A stretch of 64,000 nt of DNA from positions 186,001 through 250,000 of the forward strand of contig JAGOBA010000004.1 in the NCBI GenBank assembly GCA_017983635.1. Direction: 5' to 3'. Position 1 is the first letter of the stretch, and each line of letters begins with the position of its first letter. The notes under the pieces are model-generated. The model was not told where the DNA came from. It saw only the letters and a program-made list of their open reading frames with translations, and did no database searches. This document shows, in pieces, positions 18,237-27,636 of this stretch. The DNA is from Alphaproteobacteria bacterium. Lineage in GTDB: Bacteria; Pseudomonadota; Alphaproteobacteria; Micropepsales; Micropepsaceae. Both the position numbers and the translations under genes were made by a program.

Positions 18237-18787
18237 CGGCGGAAGTTCACGATCGCGGGCATCGTGTCTTCGACGCGTGACACGACGGTGTAGAGCTCTT
18301 TCAGGCCGTAGCGCGCGAAATTGTGCGTGTGAACGCGATCGAACGTCGCGAACAGCGGATCCCAAAAGCCCTTCGTGTTCACAAACACGATCGGTTTCTT
18401 GTGCAGGCCAAGCTGCGCCCAGGTCATCGCCTCAAGCACCTCTTCAAGCGTGCCCAAGCCGCCCGGCAGAATGACGAACGCGTCGGAAAGCCCATGCATG
18501 CGTTCCTTGCGCTCATGCATGTTCGGTGTGATGACGAGTTCGGTCAGCGTGCCAAGTTCGATTTCCCGCGCACGCAAGAACTGCGGAATGATGCCGACGA
18601 CTTCGCCGCCGGCCTCAAGCGCCGCACGCGCGACTTCGCCCATCAGCCCGATCGACGCGCCGCCGTAGATCAGTCGCGCCCGTGCTTCGGCTATGTGACG
18701 GCCAAGCGTGCGCGCCGCCAGTAGATAGGCCGGATCGCTTCCTTCGGAGGAGCCGCAAAAAACGCAAACCCCAATCAGCTTATGCAT
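18221..18787 (-). CDS. LOG-family protein (TIGR00730-type Rossmann fold)
   Basis: This 188-residue protein has the lysine-decarboxylase-like LOG signature PGGLGTLEEVLEAMTWAQLG and the opening VCVFCGSSEG. Characterised relatives are cytokinin riboside 5'-monophosphate phosphoribohydrolases, which split the base from modified or plain nucleotides; in bacteria the usual substrate is probably AMP-like. GGASIGLMG and the catalytic ERKERM segment are present. It converges with rarD. Confidence 0.9.
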   Translation of the reverse strand: MHKLIGVCVFCGSSEGSDPAYLLAARTLGRHIAEARARLIYGGASIGLMGEVARAALEAGGEVVGIIPQFLRAREIELGTLTELVITPNMHERKERMHGLSDAFVILPGGLGTLEEVLEAMTWAQLGLHKKPIVFVNTKGFWDPLFATFDRVHTHNFARYGLKELYTVVSRVEDTMPAIVNFRRQAAE

Positions 18788-18983
18788 TGTTCTTATTCCA
18801 GGCTGAACGCAGAGGTGGGATGATACAAACGCAACGTAAAGACTTCGAAACCATGCAAATCATGTAGAAATTCTAAGGCTAAACCATGACAGTTCCGGGA
18901 GAAAATTTGGGGGCTTGGCGCGGGGATCACAATCGGTAACGATGGGTTAAGGCTGATTGCCCCTTGTCCATCAGGAGAATGTG

Positions 18984-19439
18984 ATGAAGTTCCAAGTTGT
19001 AAGTGCCGTTTTGTGCATCGCGGTATGCGCGGGCAGCGTGTGGGCGGCAGTAACCCCGACCCCGCAGCAAATCGTTGATGAGCGTATCAACGGCATGAAA
19101 GCGATGGGCGGCAATCTGAAGGCGACATCCCAGGCCGCGACGCCCGCCGAAGCCAAAGCGAAAATCGCCGAAGCGATAGCCTTTGCGGAATCGATCCCGA
19201 CGCACTTCCCGAAGGGCACCGGCATCGGCGATGCCGGCGTCACCAAGACGCGCGCGCTGCAAGACATCTGGACCAAACCGGCGGAGTTCAAGGCCGCGAA
19301 CGACGCGCTTATCACCGCGCTCAAGGGCGTCGAGGCCGCACTCGGTGGCGACAAGGCGAAGCTCGACGCCGCGTTCGGCGCCGTCGGTCCAAGCTGCGGC
19401 GGCTGTCACAAGCCCTTCCGTGGCCCGGAAGTGCCGTAA
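18984..19439 (+). CDS. Cytochrome c' family protein
   Basis: This 151-residue periplasmic cytochrome has a signal peptide ending VWA, a four-helix-bundle-like body and a single haem site, CGGCH, 14 residues from the C-terminus, as in class II cytochromes c'. The mature start TPQQIVDERINGMKAMGGNL is family-typical. Cytochromes c' bind NO and related gases and may protect against them. ATG 18984 has AGGAGA five bases upstream. It precedes a dihaem cytochrome gene by nine bases, so the two form an operon. Confidence 0.88.
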   Translation: MKFQVVSAVLCIAVCAGSVWAAVTPTPQQIVDERINGMKAMGGNLKATSQAATPAEAKAKIAEAIAFAESIPTHFPKGTGIGDAGVTKTRALQDIWTKPAEFKAANDALITALKGVEAALGGDKAKLDAAFGAVGPSCGGCHKPFRGPEVP

Positions 19440-19448
19440 GGCACGCGC

Positions 19449-20351
19449 GTGTTTCGACTTCTCTTCACGGTGGCGCTGTTCATCGGTGCCGCCGCGTACT
19501 TCTGGCTTCAGCTTCCGGCTCGCACGCCCGTCAAAATCCCGGCGGGGTTGTCGAGCGCGAATGCTGGCATGGCGGAGCGCGGCGCCTACCTGGTCCGCGC
19601 CGCCGGTTGCCAAGCGTGCCATTGGGACAAGGCGAACGGCGGGCAGCCTTTTGCCGGTGGCTTGGCGTTGAAGTCGCCGTTCGGCACGTTCTATAGCCCG
19701 AACATCACGCCGGACGAGGAGACCGGCATCGGCAAGTGGAGCGACGAAGACTTCGTCCGTGCACTGACTGAAGGGGAAGGCATCCACGGCGAGCAGCTCT
19801 ATCCCGCCTTCCCGTACACCTCGTATGCCGTCATGCGCGTCGAAGACGTGCTGGCTATTAAGGCCTACCTCTTCACTCTGTCCCCGGTCTCGGCGCCCGC
19901 GAAGGAACACGAAGCGACATTCCCGGTCTCGTGGCGTCCGTCAGTCAAAGGGTGGAAGTTCTTGTCGTTCGCCGGCGCGCGGCCGCTTGAGAACGATCCG
20001 TCGCGCGATGCAACTTGGAATCGTGGGCGCTATTTGGTCGCAGTCGGCCATTGTGGCGAATGTCACACGCCGCGCAATTTGTGGGGCGGGCCCGTCACGG
20101 GCGCCGCGCTACAGGGAAATCCGCAAGGTATTGACGGTTGGAAAGTGCCCGCGCTCGTTGGTGCAACTGCCGAGGATTTCAGCCGGTGGTCAGTAGAAGA
20201 AACGGCCGAGTACCTCAAAAGTGGCGTAGAGCCGAGCTTCGATTCGGTGCAGGGACCCATGGCAGACGTCATCGAAGAGGGCACGAAACACCTCAGCGTT
20301 GAAGACCGTCATGCCATTGCGCTCTACCTGAAGTCGCTGAACGGCAACTGA
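19449..20351 (+). CDS. Membrane-anchored dihaem cytochrome c
   Basis: This 300-residue protein has an uncleaved-looking N-terminal helix (residues 3-20) and two class I cytochrome c domains with haem sites CQACH (54-58) and CGECH (202-206). Segments such as GTFYSPNITPDEETGIGKWSD and YPAFPYTSYAVMRVEDV are typical of the dihaem subunits and relatives found with alcohol, aldehyde or gluconate dehydrogenases. No dehydrogenase partner lies beside it. It probably passes electrons from a periplasmic donor, perhaps with the neighbouring cytochrome c', towards a terminal oxidase. The start is GTG 19449. Confidence 0.87.
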   Translation: MFRLLFTVALFIGAAAYFWLQLPARTPVKIPAGLSSANAGMAERGAYLVRAAGCQACHWDKANGGQPFAGGLALKSPFGTFYSPNITPDEETGIGKWSDEDFVRALTEGEGIHGEQLYPAFPYTSYAVMRVEDVLAIKAYLFTLSPVSAPAKEHEATFPVSWRPSVKGWKFLSFAGARPLENDPSRDATWNRGRYLVAVGHCGECHTPRNLWGGPVTGAALQGNPQGIDGWKVPALVGATAEDFSRWSVEETAEYLKSGVEPSFDSVQGPMADVIEEGTKHLSVEDRHAIALYLKSLNGN

Positions 20352-20449
20352 CAAAACCTGTTGATAGGACAAGGCCTCGCGATTGCGGCAGCACGCGCGG
20401 GGTCTAGATTGCCCACCACACGTCGAAACCAAAGATCGGTGCGAACACT

Positions 20450-21715
20450 ATGGCTCGCGTTATTGTCATTCTTGGGTTGATGATTGCGATCACCGCCGGG
20501 ATGTTTTGGATCACGCGCAAGGTGCCCGTCTCCGACGGCGTCGCCGCGACGAGCCCCAGCACCACCGTGCCGCTCGCCGATTTGAAGACGCCGCTGCCCG
20601 ACGTCGCCGCCGTGACGGACGCCGTACCGGCAGAGACCAAGGACGCAGAAGCGCAATCGCTGACCTCAGTCGATCCGCGCGAGCCAACGAATCTCGCCGG
20701 TTCCTCTGTGGCAGGGGCAGCCAGCGCGCAGGAGGTCACCAGCGGCCCCGTCGCCGGTGCGGCGCCGTCCATCGGCACGGCCGGGATCGACCGCAGCGGC
20801 ACAGCCTCCTTCACCGGCACCGCGACGCCAGGGGACACGGTGACGCTCGTCTGGGACAACAAACCGATGAACTGGGCGACCGCGGACGAGAAAGGCAACT
20901 GGACGATCGAATTCAAAGCGCCCGTCACCGACGAGGAACACGAACTCTTCGCCAGCGCGCAAAGCAAAGACGGCACGGTCATCATCGGGCCGCAACGCGC
21001 CTATATAGGCCCGCCCGATAGGAAGGGCGGTTTGGCCAGCGTGACGTTGAAGTCGGCCGGCCAGCCCAAAGGAACCGCCGACGCTGGTGACGCCCGCGGC
21101 ACGACCGCGCCGGAGCCCAAGACCGGCATCGTCGTTGAGAAGATCACAGGCGGCGAAGGCGGCCTGACCATTCTCTCCGGCAAGGCCGACGCAGGCGCAA
21201 CGATCAAGGCGGCCATCAATGGCAAGCCCGCGGGCGAAACATTAGCCGCCGCGGACGGCACCTGGTCGCTCGCCGCGACCAACCCATCCGGTAAGGCTGC
21301 AAGCGCCGTTCGTTTGGAGCTTGTCGATCAAGGCGGCACAAAACTCGATGAAGCGGACGTGCCCTACAAAGTCCCCGCCGCCGCACCGATTGTTGCCGCA
21401 GCAAGCCCTAAGACAAGCGCGGACTTTCCCTCGGTTTTGACATCGAATCCCGAGGGCAAAGCAAAGCACAACGGCAAAACGCGCGCAGAAGGGTCGCAGG
21501 ATTTGGCCGCCTTATTCCGCCCTGAGACCCAAGCCACCGCCGACAAGCAAAAGCGGCAAGTCATCCGCGTCCGCAAGGGCGACAGCCTCTGGCGTATCTC
21601 GAAGCGCCACCTCGGGAATGGCAAAAAATGGGCGGTGTTCTACAAGCTCAACAAGCGCAAGATCGACAACCCCGATTTGATCTTCCCAGGCCAAACACTG
21701 ATCATCCCGGGCTAA
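20450..21715 (+). CDS. LysM-domain membrane protein with Ig-like repeats
   Basis: This 421-residue protein has one N-terminal membrane helix (VIVILGLMIAITAGMFWI). A low-complexity Ala/Thr/Pro linker follows, then two bacterial Ig-like modules (around residues 105-185 and 225-310, each with a G-x-W-x-x pattern: GNWTIEF and GTWSLAA), and a C-terminal LysM domain (VRKGDSLWRISKRHLGN...LIFPGQTLIIPG). LysM binds peptidoglycan. The arrangement matches proteobacterial LysM proteins thought to act in the periplasm; no enzymatic domain is visible. The family is clear, the role is not. Confidence 0.82.
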   Translation: MARVIVILGLMIAITAGMFWITRKVPVSDGVAATSPSTTVPLADLKTPLPDVAAVTDAVPAETKDAEAQSLTSVDPREPTNLAGSSVAGAASAQEVTSGPVAGAAPSIGTAGIDRSGTASFTGTATPGDTVTLVWDNKPMNWATADEKGNWTIEFKAPVTDEEHELFASAQSKDGTVIIGPQRAYIGPPDRKGGLASVTLKSAGQPKGTADAGDARGTTAPEPKTGIVVEKITGGEGGLTILSGKADAGATIKAAINGKPAGETLAAADGTWSLAATNPSGKAASAVRLELVDQGGTKLDEADVPYKVPAAAPIVAAASPKTSADFPSVLTSNPEGKAKHNGKTRAEGSQDLAALFRPETQATADKQKRQVIRVRKGDSLWRISKRHLGNGKKWAVFYKLNKRKIDNPDLIFPGQTLIIPG

Positions 21716-21785
21716 TGATCCACGCCGGTATTCGGAGAATAAGCTGACCCTGGAACTCTGCCGCGTCATGGCTTAAGTCAGGCCC

Positions 21786-23705
21786 ATGCCGCCATCTCCA
21801 GGACGTTCGACAGCTGCCGCGGGTGACGCTCACCGCGGTTCTTCTCAATGGGCCACGGTCAGCTCGCTCTTTCCCTACCTCTGGCCCGAGGGTCGCGCCG
21901 ACCTCAAAGCGCGCATCGCGCTCGCCATGGTCGCGCTGGTGCTCGCCAAGGTCGCGACCCTATCGTTCCCCTTGTTCTACGGCGCGGCGATCGACGCCCT
22001 CGACACCAAGAATCCGGCGGTCCTCGCGCTCGGCGTCGCGATTTCCTTTATCGTCGCGTACGGCGTCGCCCGCATCATGATGCAAGGCTTCGCCCAGCTG
22101 CGTGACGCTCTCGCCGCGAAGGCGGTCTACAACGCCGTGCGCTCAGTTGCCGGCAAGACCTTCCGCCACATTCATCAGCTCTCGCTGCGTTTTCATTTGG
22201 AGCGCAAGACCGGCGGCCTGACCCGTGTGATCGAACGCGGAACAAAGGGCATCGACGTTCTCTTGTTCTACGCGCTCTTCTCGATCGCGCCCACGATTCT
22301 CGAACTCGTGCTCGTCTGCAGTTACCTGCTGTGGGCCTATCACTGGGGCTACGCGGCGATCACGGTCGCAACCGTCGTCGCCTACGGCGTCTTCACGATC
22401 CGCATCACCGAATGGCGCACCGCAATCCGCCGTCAGATGAACGACAGCGACACGGAGGCGAACACCAAGGCGGTCGACAGCCTGCTGAACTACGAGACGG
22501 TCAAATACTTCAACAACGAGGCGCACGAGGCATCGCGCTACGACAAGGCGATGATCGTCTACGCCGACGCCTCGGAGAAGTCACAGATGTCGCTCTCGGT
22601 CTTGAACACGGGGCAGGCGGTGATCATCACGCTGGGTCTCGTCGGTGTGATGGCGCTCGCCGCCTACCACGTCTCGATCGGCGCAATGACTCTCGGCGGC
22701 CTCGTCGTCGTCAACGGCTTTCTGGTGCAGCTCTACGTGCCCCTTAATCTGCTCGGCACCGTCTACCGCGAGATCAATCAGGCGCTCATCGACATGGAAA
22801 AGATGTTCGATGTCTTGAGCGTGCCGCAGGAAGTCCAGGACAAGCCGGGCGCGCCGCCGCTGGTCGTCAGAGGCGGCGAAGTCCGCTTCGAAAATGTCGT
22901 CTTCGCCTACGAACCCGACCGCACGATCCTGAAAGGCGTGAGCTTCACCGTCCCCGCGGGCAAAACCGTGGCCGTCGTCGGTCCCTCGGGCGCGGGCAAG
23001 TCCACGATCTCGCGCATCCTCTATCGCTTTTACGAGATCAAGTCGGGCCGCGTCACGATCGACGGCCAGGACCTGCGCGACGTGACACAGGACTCCGTGC
23101 GCGCCGCGATCGGCATCGTCCCCCAGGACACCGTGCTCTTCAACGACACGATCCGCTACAACATCAAATACGGCCGCATCGGCGCCACCGATGCCGAAAT
23201 CGAAACGGCCGCCCGCATGGCCCAGATCGAACCGTTCATCCGCCAATTGCCCGACGGCTTCAACGCCATGGTGGGCGAGCGCGGCTTGAAACTCTCTGGC
23301 GGCGAAAAGCAACGCGTCGCCATCGCGCGCACGATCCTGAAGAACCCTCCGATCCTGATGCTCGACGAAGCGACCTCCGCGCTCGACACCCACACCGAGC
23401 GCGAGATCCAATCGGCCCTGCAAGAAGTCTCTCGCAACCGCACCACGCTCGTCATTGCGCACCGCCTCTCGACGGTCGTCGACGCCGACGAGATCCTGGT
23501 GCTCGACCAAGGCCGCATCGTCGAACGCGGCCGCCACGGCGACCTGCTGGCGAAGAACGGCGCCTACGCCGCGATGTGGAACCGCCAACGCGAAGCCGCC
23601 GCGGCGCGCGAGAAACTTAAAGAAGCCGAAGCAGACCCAGCGGTGAACCCGGAGGCGGCTCGTCCGCAAGCGGTGGCGGCGGCGGTGGCGGCGGCGGGGG
23701 AGTAG
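21786..23705 (+). CDS. atm1: Atm1/HMT1-type ABC exporter (half transporter)
   Basis: This 639-residue homodimeric exporter has a six-helix membrane domain (residues about 45-340) joined to an ABC ATPase. The membrane part has the Atm1-type sequence HIHQLSLRFHLERKTGGLTRVIERG and LLNYETVKYFNNEAHE. The ATPase shows Walker A GPSGAGKST, signature LSGGEKQR, and Walker B ILMLDEATSALD with the H-loop IAHRLST. Mitochondrial Atm1 and bacterial relatives such as the Novosphingobium protein export glutathione-linked compounds, including metal-thiolates. Here it would aid thiol or heavy-metal homeostasis; substrate is inferred. The Ala-rich C-terminal tail is unusual. Confidence 0.93.
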   Translation: MPPSPGRSTAAAGDAHRGSSQWATVSSLFPYLWPEGRADLKARIALAMVALVLAKVATLSFPLFYGAAIDALDTKNPAVLALGVAISFIVAYGVARIMMQGFAQLRDALAAKAVYNAVRSVAGKTFRHIHQLSLRFHLERKTGGLTRVIERGTKGIDVLLFYALFSIAPTILELVLVCSYLLWAYHWGYAAITVATVVAYGVFTIRITEWRTAIRRQMNDSDTEANTKAVDSLLNYETVKYFNNEAHEASRYDKAMIVYADASEKSQMSLSVLNTGQAVIITLGLVGVMALAAYHVSIGAMTLGGLVVVNGFLVQLYVPLNLLGTVYREINQALIDMEKMFDVLSVPQEVQDKPGAPPLVVRGGEVRFENVVFAYEPDRTILKGVSFTVPAGKTVAVVGPSGAGKSTISRILYRFYEIKSGRVTIDGQDLRDVTQDSVRAAIGIVPQDTVLFNDTIRYNIKYGRIGATDAEIETAARMAQIEPFIRQLPDGFNAMVGERGLKLSGGEKQRVAIARTILKNPPILMLDEATSALDTHTEREIQSALQEVSRNRTTLVIAHRLSTVVDADEILVLDQGRIVERGRHGDLLAKNGAYAAMWNRQREAAAAREKLKEAEADPAVNPEAARPQAVAAAVAAAGE

Positions 23706-24098
23706 GCGCTGACGGTGCGCGCTTGCGAGAAGGTTTGTGCGAGCGGCGCTACAGTCCAAGCGCACAAATGGCTCAATCTCAGCCGTTCTTGAGAGAAGGT
23801 TGAGACGGGAATGACCCTCTCACAATCGTGGGAAGCGACCTTCCTAGCTAACGGCATCGCCCGGATCCAGCGGTCGTGTCGCCCTGCTTTCGGGCGGGCA
23901 AGTGTCCGTAGCGAGAAATCGGGCGCGGCCAAGGACGACATCGATGTCCTCCGTTCGCCGAATGTGAACAAGTTAGATCGAGGTTGTCGCCACACGGCGA
24001 CCCGCGTTGGGCTATCCAAAGTTGCGCGGCGGTGGATGGCCCGTCGCCTTTTGCCGTCGCCGCCCGGTTGCCCTAGACTCTGTCGCGCATAGAGTCTG
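23706..24098. other. Intergenic region before TPR membrane protein
   Basis: This stretch of 393 bases has no gene I would support. A 93-codon frame at 23811-24092 exists on the plus strand but has no ribosome site, no domain and an Arg/Ser-rich composition typical of non-coding GC-rich DNA. The only structure I note is the inverted repeat at its right end. Confidence 0.5.
24075..24097. promoter_or_regulatory. Inverted repeat at the start of the TPR protein gene
   Basis: AGACTCT and AGAGTCT form a perfect 7-bp inverted repeat with a 9-base spacer, ending one base before the ATG at 24099. It could be a protein-binding operator or an mRNA hairpin masking the start. There is no conventional Shine-Dalgarno before this ATG, which makes the hairpin's position notable. 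Confidence 0.4.
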
Positions 24099-26510
24099 AT
24101 GGGGGAGCGCTTGGCGGACGGATGGGGTGCGGTAGGCGGCGTTGCACAAGCTGGGGTCGCGGCCTGGTTGCCGGGCCTTGTGACGTTCGCAATCGCGGTC
24201 TCGATCGGCGCACTGTTTGCCGCGTTCTGGCGCTGGCCTATGAAGCCGCTACGCGGTTGGTTATTCGATGCCGTCAACGCGTTAGATCGGGCGATCGTCG
24301 TCTACGGCTCGTGGGGCGTGGGCACACGTATCCGGAACCGCAATGCTCGCTGGGCAGCGTTGAGTGCCATTCTGTTCGGGTTAGGCACGCTCGGCGCGTT
24401 CGCGCCCGGCGCATTCGGTTTCGTTGCGCTTGTCCTGGGGTTGATCTCGATTTTGATCGTGTATCGTCACTGGTCCTGGGACGAAGACGACGTCGCGGCT
24501 GAGATTGTCGAGGAAGAAAAACGCATCCAGATCACCGGCAACTTGCGCAACGAGGTGCTAACCGCGGTGGGCTTTCTGTTCTTTTACTATCCCGTTGCGT
24601 TCGCAAAACTTCAGGCCGAAGGCGTCGCGTTCTCGTATGTGCCAGGTTCGGGGTTGCTTGCGCTTAGCACGTTTACGCTGATGGAATTCGTGAAGTCCTT
24701 GCCCTTCATCGGGTACTTCGAGATTTTCGGCGGTGGCGTTCAGGCTGAGTCCGTCGGCAATGCTGCGCCGTCGCTCGCCGCGAAGGTCATGATGTTGGGC
24801 CTACGCGCGTCGTTCGATTTGGTGCTCATCGCCAGCATTCTGCGCCTGCCGCACATCGCCAGGCTTGCGCAGGAAGGGCGGGACCTGCGTCCGATCGACG
24901 AAGCGCTGGCATCCAACAGCGAGGAGCGGCACTACAAAGCCGTCGATGCCGCGCGCGCATTTGCGTTGCGCCGCCGCCCGCGTGCCCGCGAACGCCTGAT
25001 CCGCGTCACCGAGCAACGTCTGTCGTCCGATCGTCTGCAGTTCAGCGCGAGCGTGCGCGCCCACGCGGCCGATGCGTTGGTTGCCGTTGGCTCGCAACTG
25101 AACGATGAAGGCGCGATGTACGCCGCCGCTAGTGTCTATCGCCAGGTGTTTGACGATCCGAACTACGTTTCCGGCGGTCTCTACCGCGCCAAGCGGAAGA
25201 ACGACTACGGCAATATCATGTCCGTGTTGTCGCGCGGCCGCGGCGACACGCTCTATTTGGAGGAAGCGGTCGCCGCCTATCATGAGGCGATGATTTTGTT
25301 CCGCCGCGATTGGCTTCCCGAAGATTGGGCGATGACGCAGAACAATTTGGGCCTGGCACTGAACAAATTGGCCAATCGCACGAAGGACGCCTCGAAACGA
25401 GTGGCGGCGATCGAGGCCTTTCGTGGTGCGATCGAGGAACGCCCACGCGAGAAGTTTCCGCTCGAGTGGGCGAAGACGCAGCTCAATCTTGCGAATGCGT
25501 TGTGCGACATGGGCGAGGACGACCCGTCGAAATTGAAAGAGGGTATCGCGACCTATCGTTTAGCGCTTGAGGAACGCACACGCGAGCGCGACCCCTCCGG
25601 CTGGGGTAAGACGCGTGAGAATTTGGGAATGGCGCTCGAGGACTTGTGGCGGAAGACGCACGAGGACGCGCTTGCCGAAGAAGCCATCGCGTGTTTCGAG
25701 GATGCCCTGAAGGTGCGCTCGCCCGTGCACGAGCCGGAAGCGTGGGCCGACTCGCAAAAGTACTTGGCGACGATGTTGTCGCGGCTTGGTCGGCGGCGCA
25801 GGGATGCGGATCTGCTGACACGTGCGGTCGCGGCGTATCGCGCGGCGCTGAAGAAGCAACGGCGCGACAAGCTGCCGCTCGATTGGGCTACGACACAAAA
25901 CAACCTCGGTATTTCGCTGACGGCATTGGGCGAGTTGCGCGGCGATGCGCGCTTGATCGATCAAGCGATCGCCGCCTACAGGGAAGCGCTTGAGGAACGC
26001 ACGCGCGAACGCGCGGCGGTCGATTGGGCGCGCTCGCAAGACAACTTGGGCAACGCGCTCGCGGCACGGGGAAAGACGGCTGGCGACGCGAAGGCGTTTG
26101 AGAACGCGATTGCGACGTTTCGCGCGGCGCTGGAGGTGCGCACGCGCGAGGCTGACCCCGAATCGTGGGCGACGACCGTCACGCAGGTCGCCTCGGCGCT
26201 TGGCCATCTTGCCCGATTGCGGCGGGAACCCGCGTTAAGAGACGAAGCGCTGGCCCTATGCAACACGGTGCGGGAGGCGCGCCCTGCGGACAAAGACGAT
26301 GCATGGGCCATGACGGCGTTGGCGCAGGCGCGGCTGACGATCGACGATGGCGAGCTGCGCCGCGATGCAGCGGCTTGCGAAACTGCCGCCGCGACACTAA
26401 CTCAGGTCGTCGATTTCTATAGCAGGGCCGGCGCTGCGTTCGACCTGGGTGAGGCGCAACACGAATTGACGCGCGCGCAGGCGCTGAGCGCTAAGCTCCG
26501 GGCGGGATGA
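24099..26510 (+). CDS. Large membrane protein with seven TPR-like repeats
   Basis: This is an 803-residue protein. The N-terminal 250 residues hold about five or six hydrophobic segments (for example 24-43 and 107-127) with a charged loop between (WDEDDVAAEIVEEEKR). A linker leads to a C-terminal solenoid: seven repeats of 45-47 residues span 410-735. Each starts with W-A-x-x-Q-x-N-L-x-x-A-L and ends with an A-x-E-x-R-x-R-E-x-x-P segment. This long TPR variety occurs in sensor or scaffold proteins of many proteobacteria, often joined to effector domains; here it is joined to a membrane domain. No catalytic motif is visible. The function is unknown. Confidence 0.75.
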   Translation: MGERLADGWGAVGGVAQAGVAAWLPGLVTFAIAVSIGALFAAFWRWPMKPLRGWLFDAVNALDRAIVVYGSWGVGTRIRNRNARWAALSAILFGLGTLGAFAPGAFGFVALVLGLISILIVYRHWSWDEDDVAAEIVEEEKRIQITGNLRNEVLTAVGFLFFYYPVAFAKLQAEGVAFSYVPGSGLLALSTFTLMEFVKSLPFIGYFEIFGGGVQAESVGNAAPSLAAKVMMLGLRASFDLVLIASILRLPHIARLAQEGRDLRPIDEALASNSEERHYKAVDAARAFALRRRPRARERLIRVTEQRLSSDRLQFSASVRAHAADALVAVGSQLNDEGAMYAAASVYRQVFDDPNYVSGGLYRAKRKNDYGNIMSVLSRGRGDTLYLEEAVAAYHEAMILFRRDWLPEDWAMTQNNLGLALNKLANRTKDASKRVAAIEAFRGAIEERPREKFPLEWAKTQLNLANALCDMGEDDPSKLKEGIATYRLALEERTRERDPSGWGKTRENLGMALEDLWRKTHEDALAEEAIACFEDALKVRSPVHEPEAWADSQKYLATMLSRLGRRRRDADLLTRAVAAYRAALKKQRRDKLPLDWATTQNNLGISLTALGELRGDARLIDQAIAAYREALEERTRERAAVDWARSQDNLGNALAARGKTAGDAKAFENAIATFRAALEVRTREADPESWATTVTQVASALGHLARLRREPALRDEALALCNTVREARPADKDDAWAMTALAQARLTIDDGELRRDAAACETAAATLTQVVDFYSRAGAAFDLGEAQHELTRAQALSAKLRAG

Positions 26511-26622
26511 TGCGCGCCCGGCGGAGCACGGTCGACGCCGGCGGCGAATTCTGCGCGAAACCGCCCCCTTGCGATCTGGCCGTTGTTTGAAGTTATCTCG
26601 CGGCTCTTCAGGGAGACGATTG

Positions 26623-27045
26623 ATGGCATACAAAGGTGAGTGCTTCTGCGGGGCGGTGAAGATCGAAACCGTCGGCGAACCTGACGGCATGGGTTATTGC
26701 CATTGCCGTTCTTGCCGTTCTTGGTCCGGTGGCCCGGTCAACGCGTTTACATTGTGGAAGCCGGACGCGGTGCGGATCACCGCCGGTAACGAACACGTCG
26801 CGACTTACAACAAGACACCGATCAGCGACCGAAAGTACTGCGCCCGATGCGGTGGCCACCTGATGACCAATCACCCGACCCTCGGCGTTATCGACGTCTT
26901 CTCGGCGACATTGCCGACGCTCGCGTTCAAGCCCGGCCTGCACATCAACTATGCCGAGACGGTGTTGCCGATGAAAGACGGCTTACCCAAATTCAAGGAC
27001 TTCCCTGGTGCGTTCGGCGGTTCGGACGAGCAAGTGCCGGAGTAG
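26623..27045 (+). CDS. GFA-family (glutathione-dependent formaldehyde-activating-like) zinc protein
   Basis: This 140-residue protein has the paired-cysteine zinc sites of the GFA/CENP-V fold: CFCGAVKI at the start, CHCRSCRSWSG about 25 residues on, and YCARCGGHL near residue 85. The named activity, adding glutathione to formaldehyde, is disputed for many members, so the substrate is open. ATG 26623 has GGAGA seven bases upstream. It converges with the single-TM protein pair downstream. Confidence 0.9.
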   Translation: MAYKGECFCGAVKIETVGEPDGMGYCHCRSCRSWSGGPVNAFTLWKPDAVRITAGNEHVATYNKTPISDRKYCARCGGHLMTNHPTLGVIDVFSATLPTLAFKPGLHINYAETVLPMKDGLPKFKDFPGAFGGSDEQVPE

Positions 27046-27078
27046 CATCGCCCGACACGTGGCTGACGGCAATTGGGG

Positions 27079-27636
27079 TTATGGGCGGGGCTCTTCAGTT
27101 TCGGTCTGCTCGGCGGCGGCCCGTTCCTTGGCCGCTGCGTCGCGCCATGCGGCGGCGGCATTGGGGGTTCGGGACGCGCGGCCCAGAGCGACATGCTTGT
27201 CCAAGAGCGCCTTGAACTCTGGGTCTAATCGTGGACCCATGAACGCCACCGCCGCCCGAAAGCCCGGCACCTTCGTGGCCGCACTGATTGTGGCCTCAGA
27301 CGACGCCCAGCGGCGCTCATCAAGCATCCCCTCCCGCTTCTCTCGAAAGCGCTCTTCCCAAACGATGACCATGCTACGCACTTGACTGGTGTACTTATCG
27401 ATATCGGCATCCGACATGTCTGTGTCAGCGTTGTTCCCCTTCATCCAGACCGGGTGAAACTCAGGGGCGGTAACAGTGTCGATGAAGTGCACGACCGATG
27501 CGGCGCGGTTCTCGTGCATGACGGCCCTTGTATTTCGCGCCGCCTGCCGCGTTTGGAGCGCGAGATAGACAAGAGAGGCGATCACGGCGACGGCCGCGAT
27601 CGTCTGGCTGATGAAGTAGGCTTCTTCGAGGGTCAT
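27079..27636 (-). CDS. Single-TM protein of a local paralogous family (copy A)
   Basis: This 185-residue protein of unknown function starts MTLEEAYFISQTIAAVAVIA, giving a membrane helix near residues 9-28, then a basic edge (QTRQAARNTR) and a helical, probably cytoplasmic domain. The domain has the pattern W-E-x-R-F-R-E-K-R-E-G-M-L-D-E-R-x-W followed by PGFRAAV and EFKALLDK. The same plan recurs in the genes at 27633, 31237 and, more distantly, 32556. Its ATG overlaps the stop of the upstream copy (ATGA), so copies A and B are coupled. I do not recognise a named family with a known role. Confidence 0.7.
   Translation of the reverse strand: MTLEEAYFISQTIAAVAVIASLVYLALQTRQAARNTRAVMHENRAASVVHFIDTVTAPEFHPVWMKGNNADTDMSDADIDKYTSQVRSMVIVWEERFREKREGMLDERRWASSEATISAATKVPGFRAAVAFMGPRLDPEFKALLDKHVALGRASRTPNAAAAWRDAAAKERAAAEQTETEEPRP

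Noticed and set aside
23811..24092. Possible 93-residue small protein
   Set aside because: No ribosome site and no recognisable composition or domain; the adjacent inverted repeat overlaps its end.
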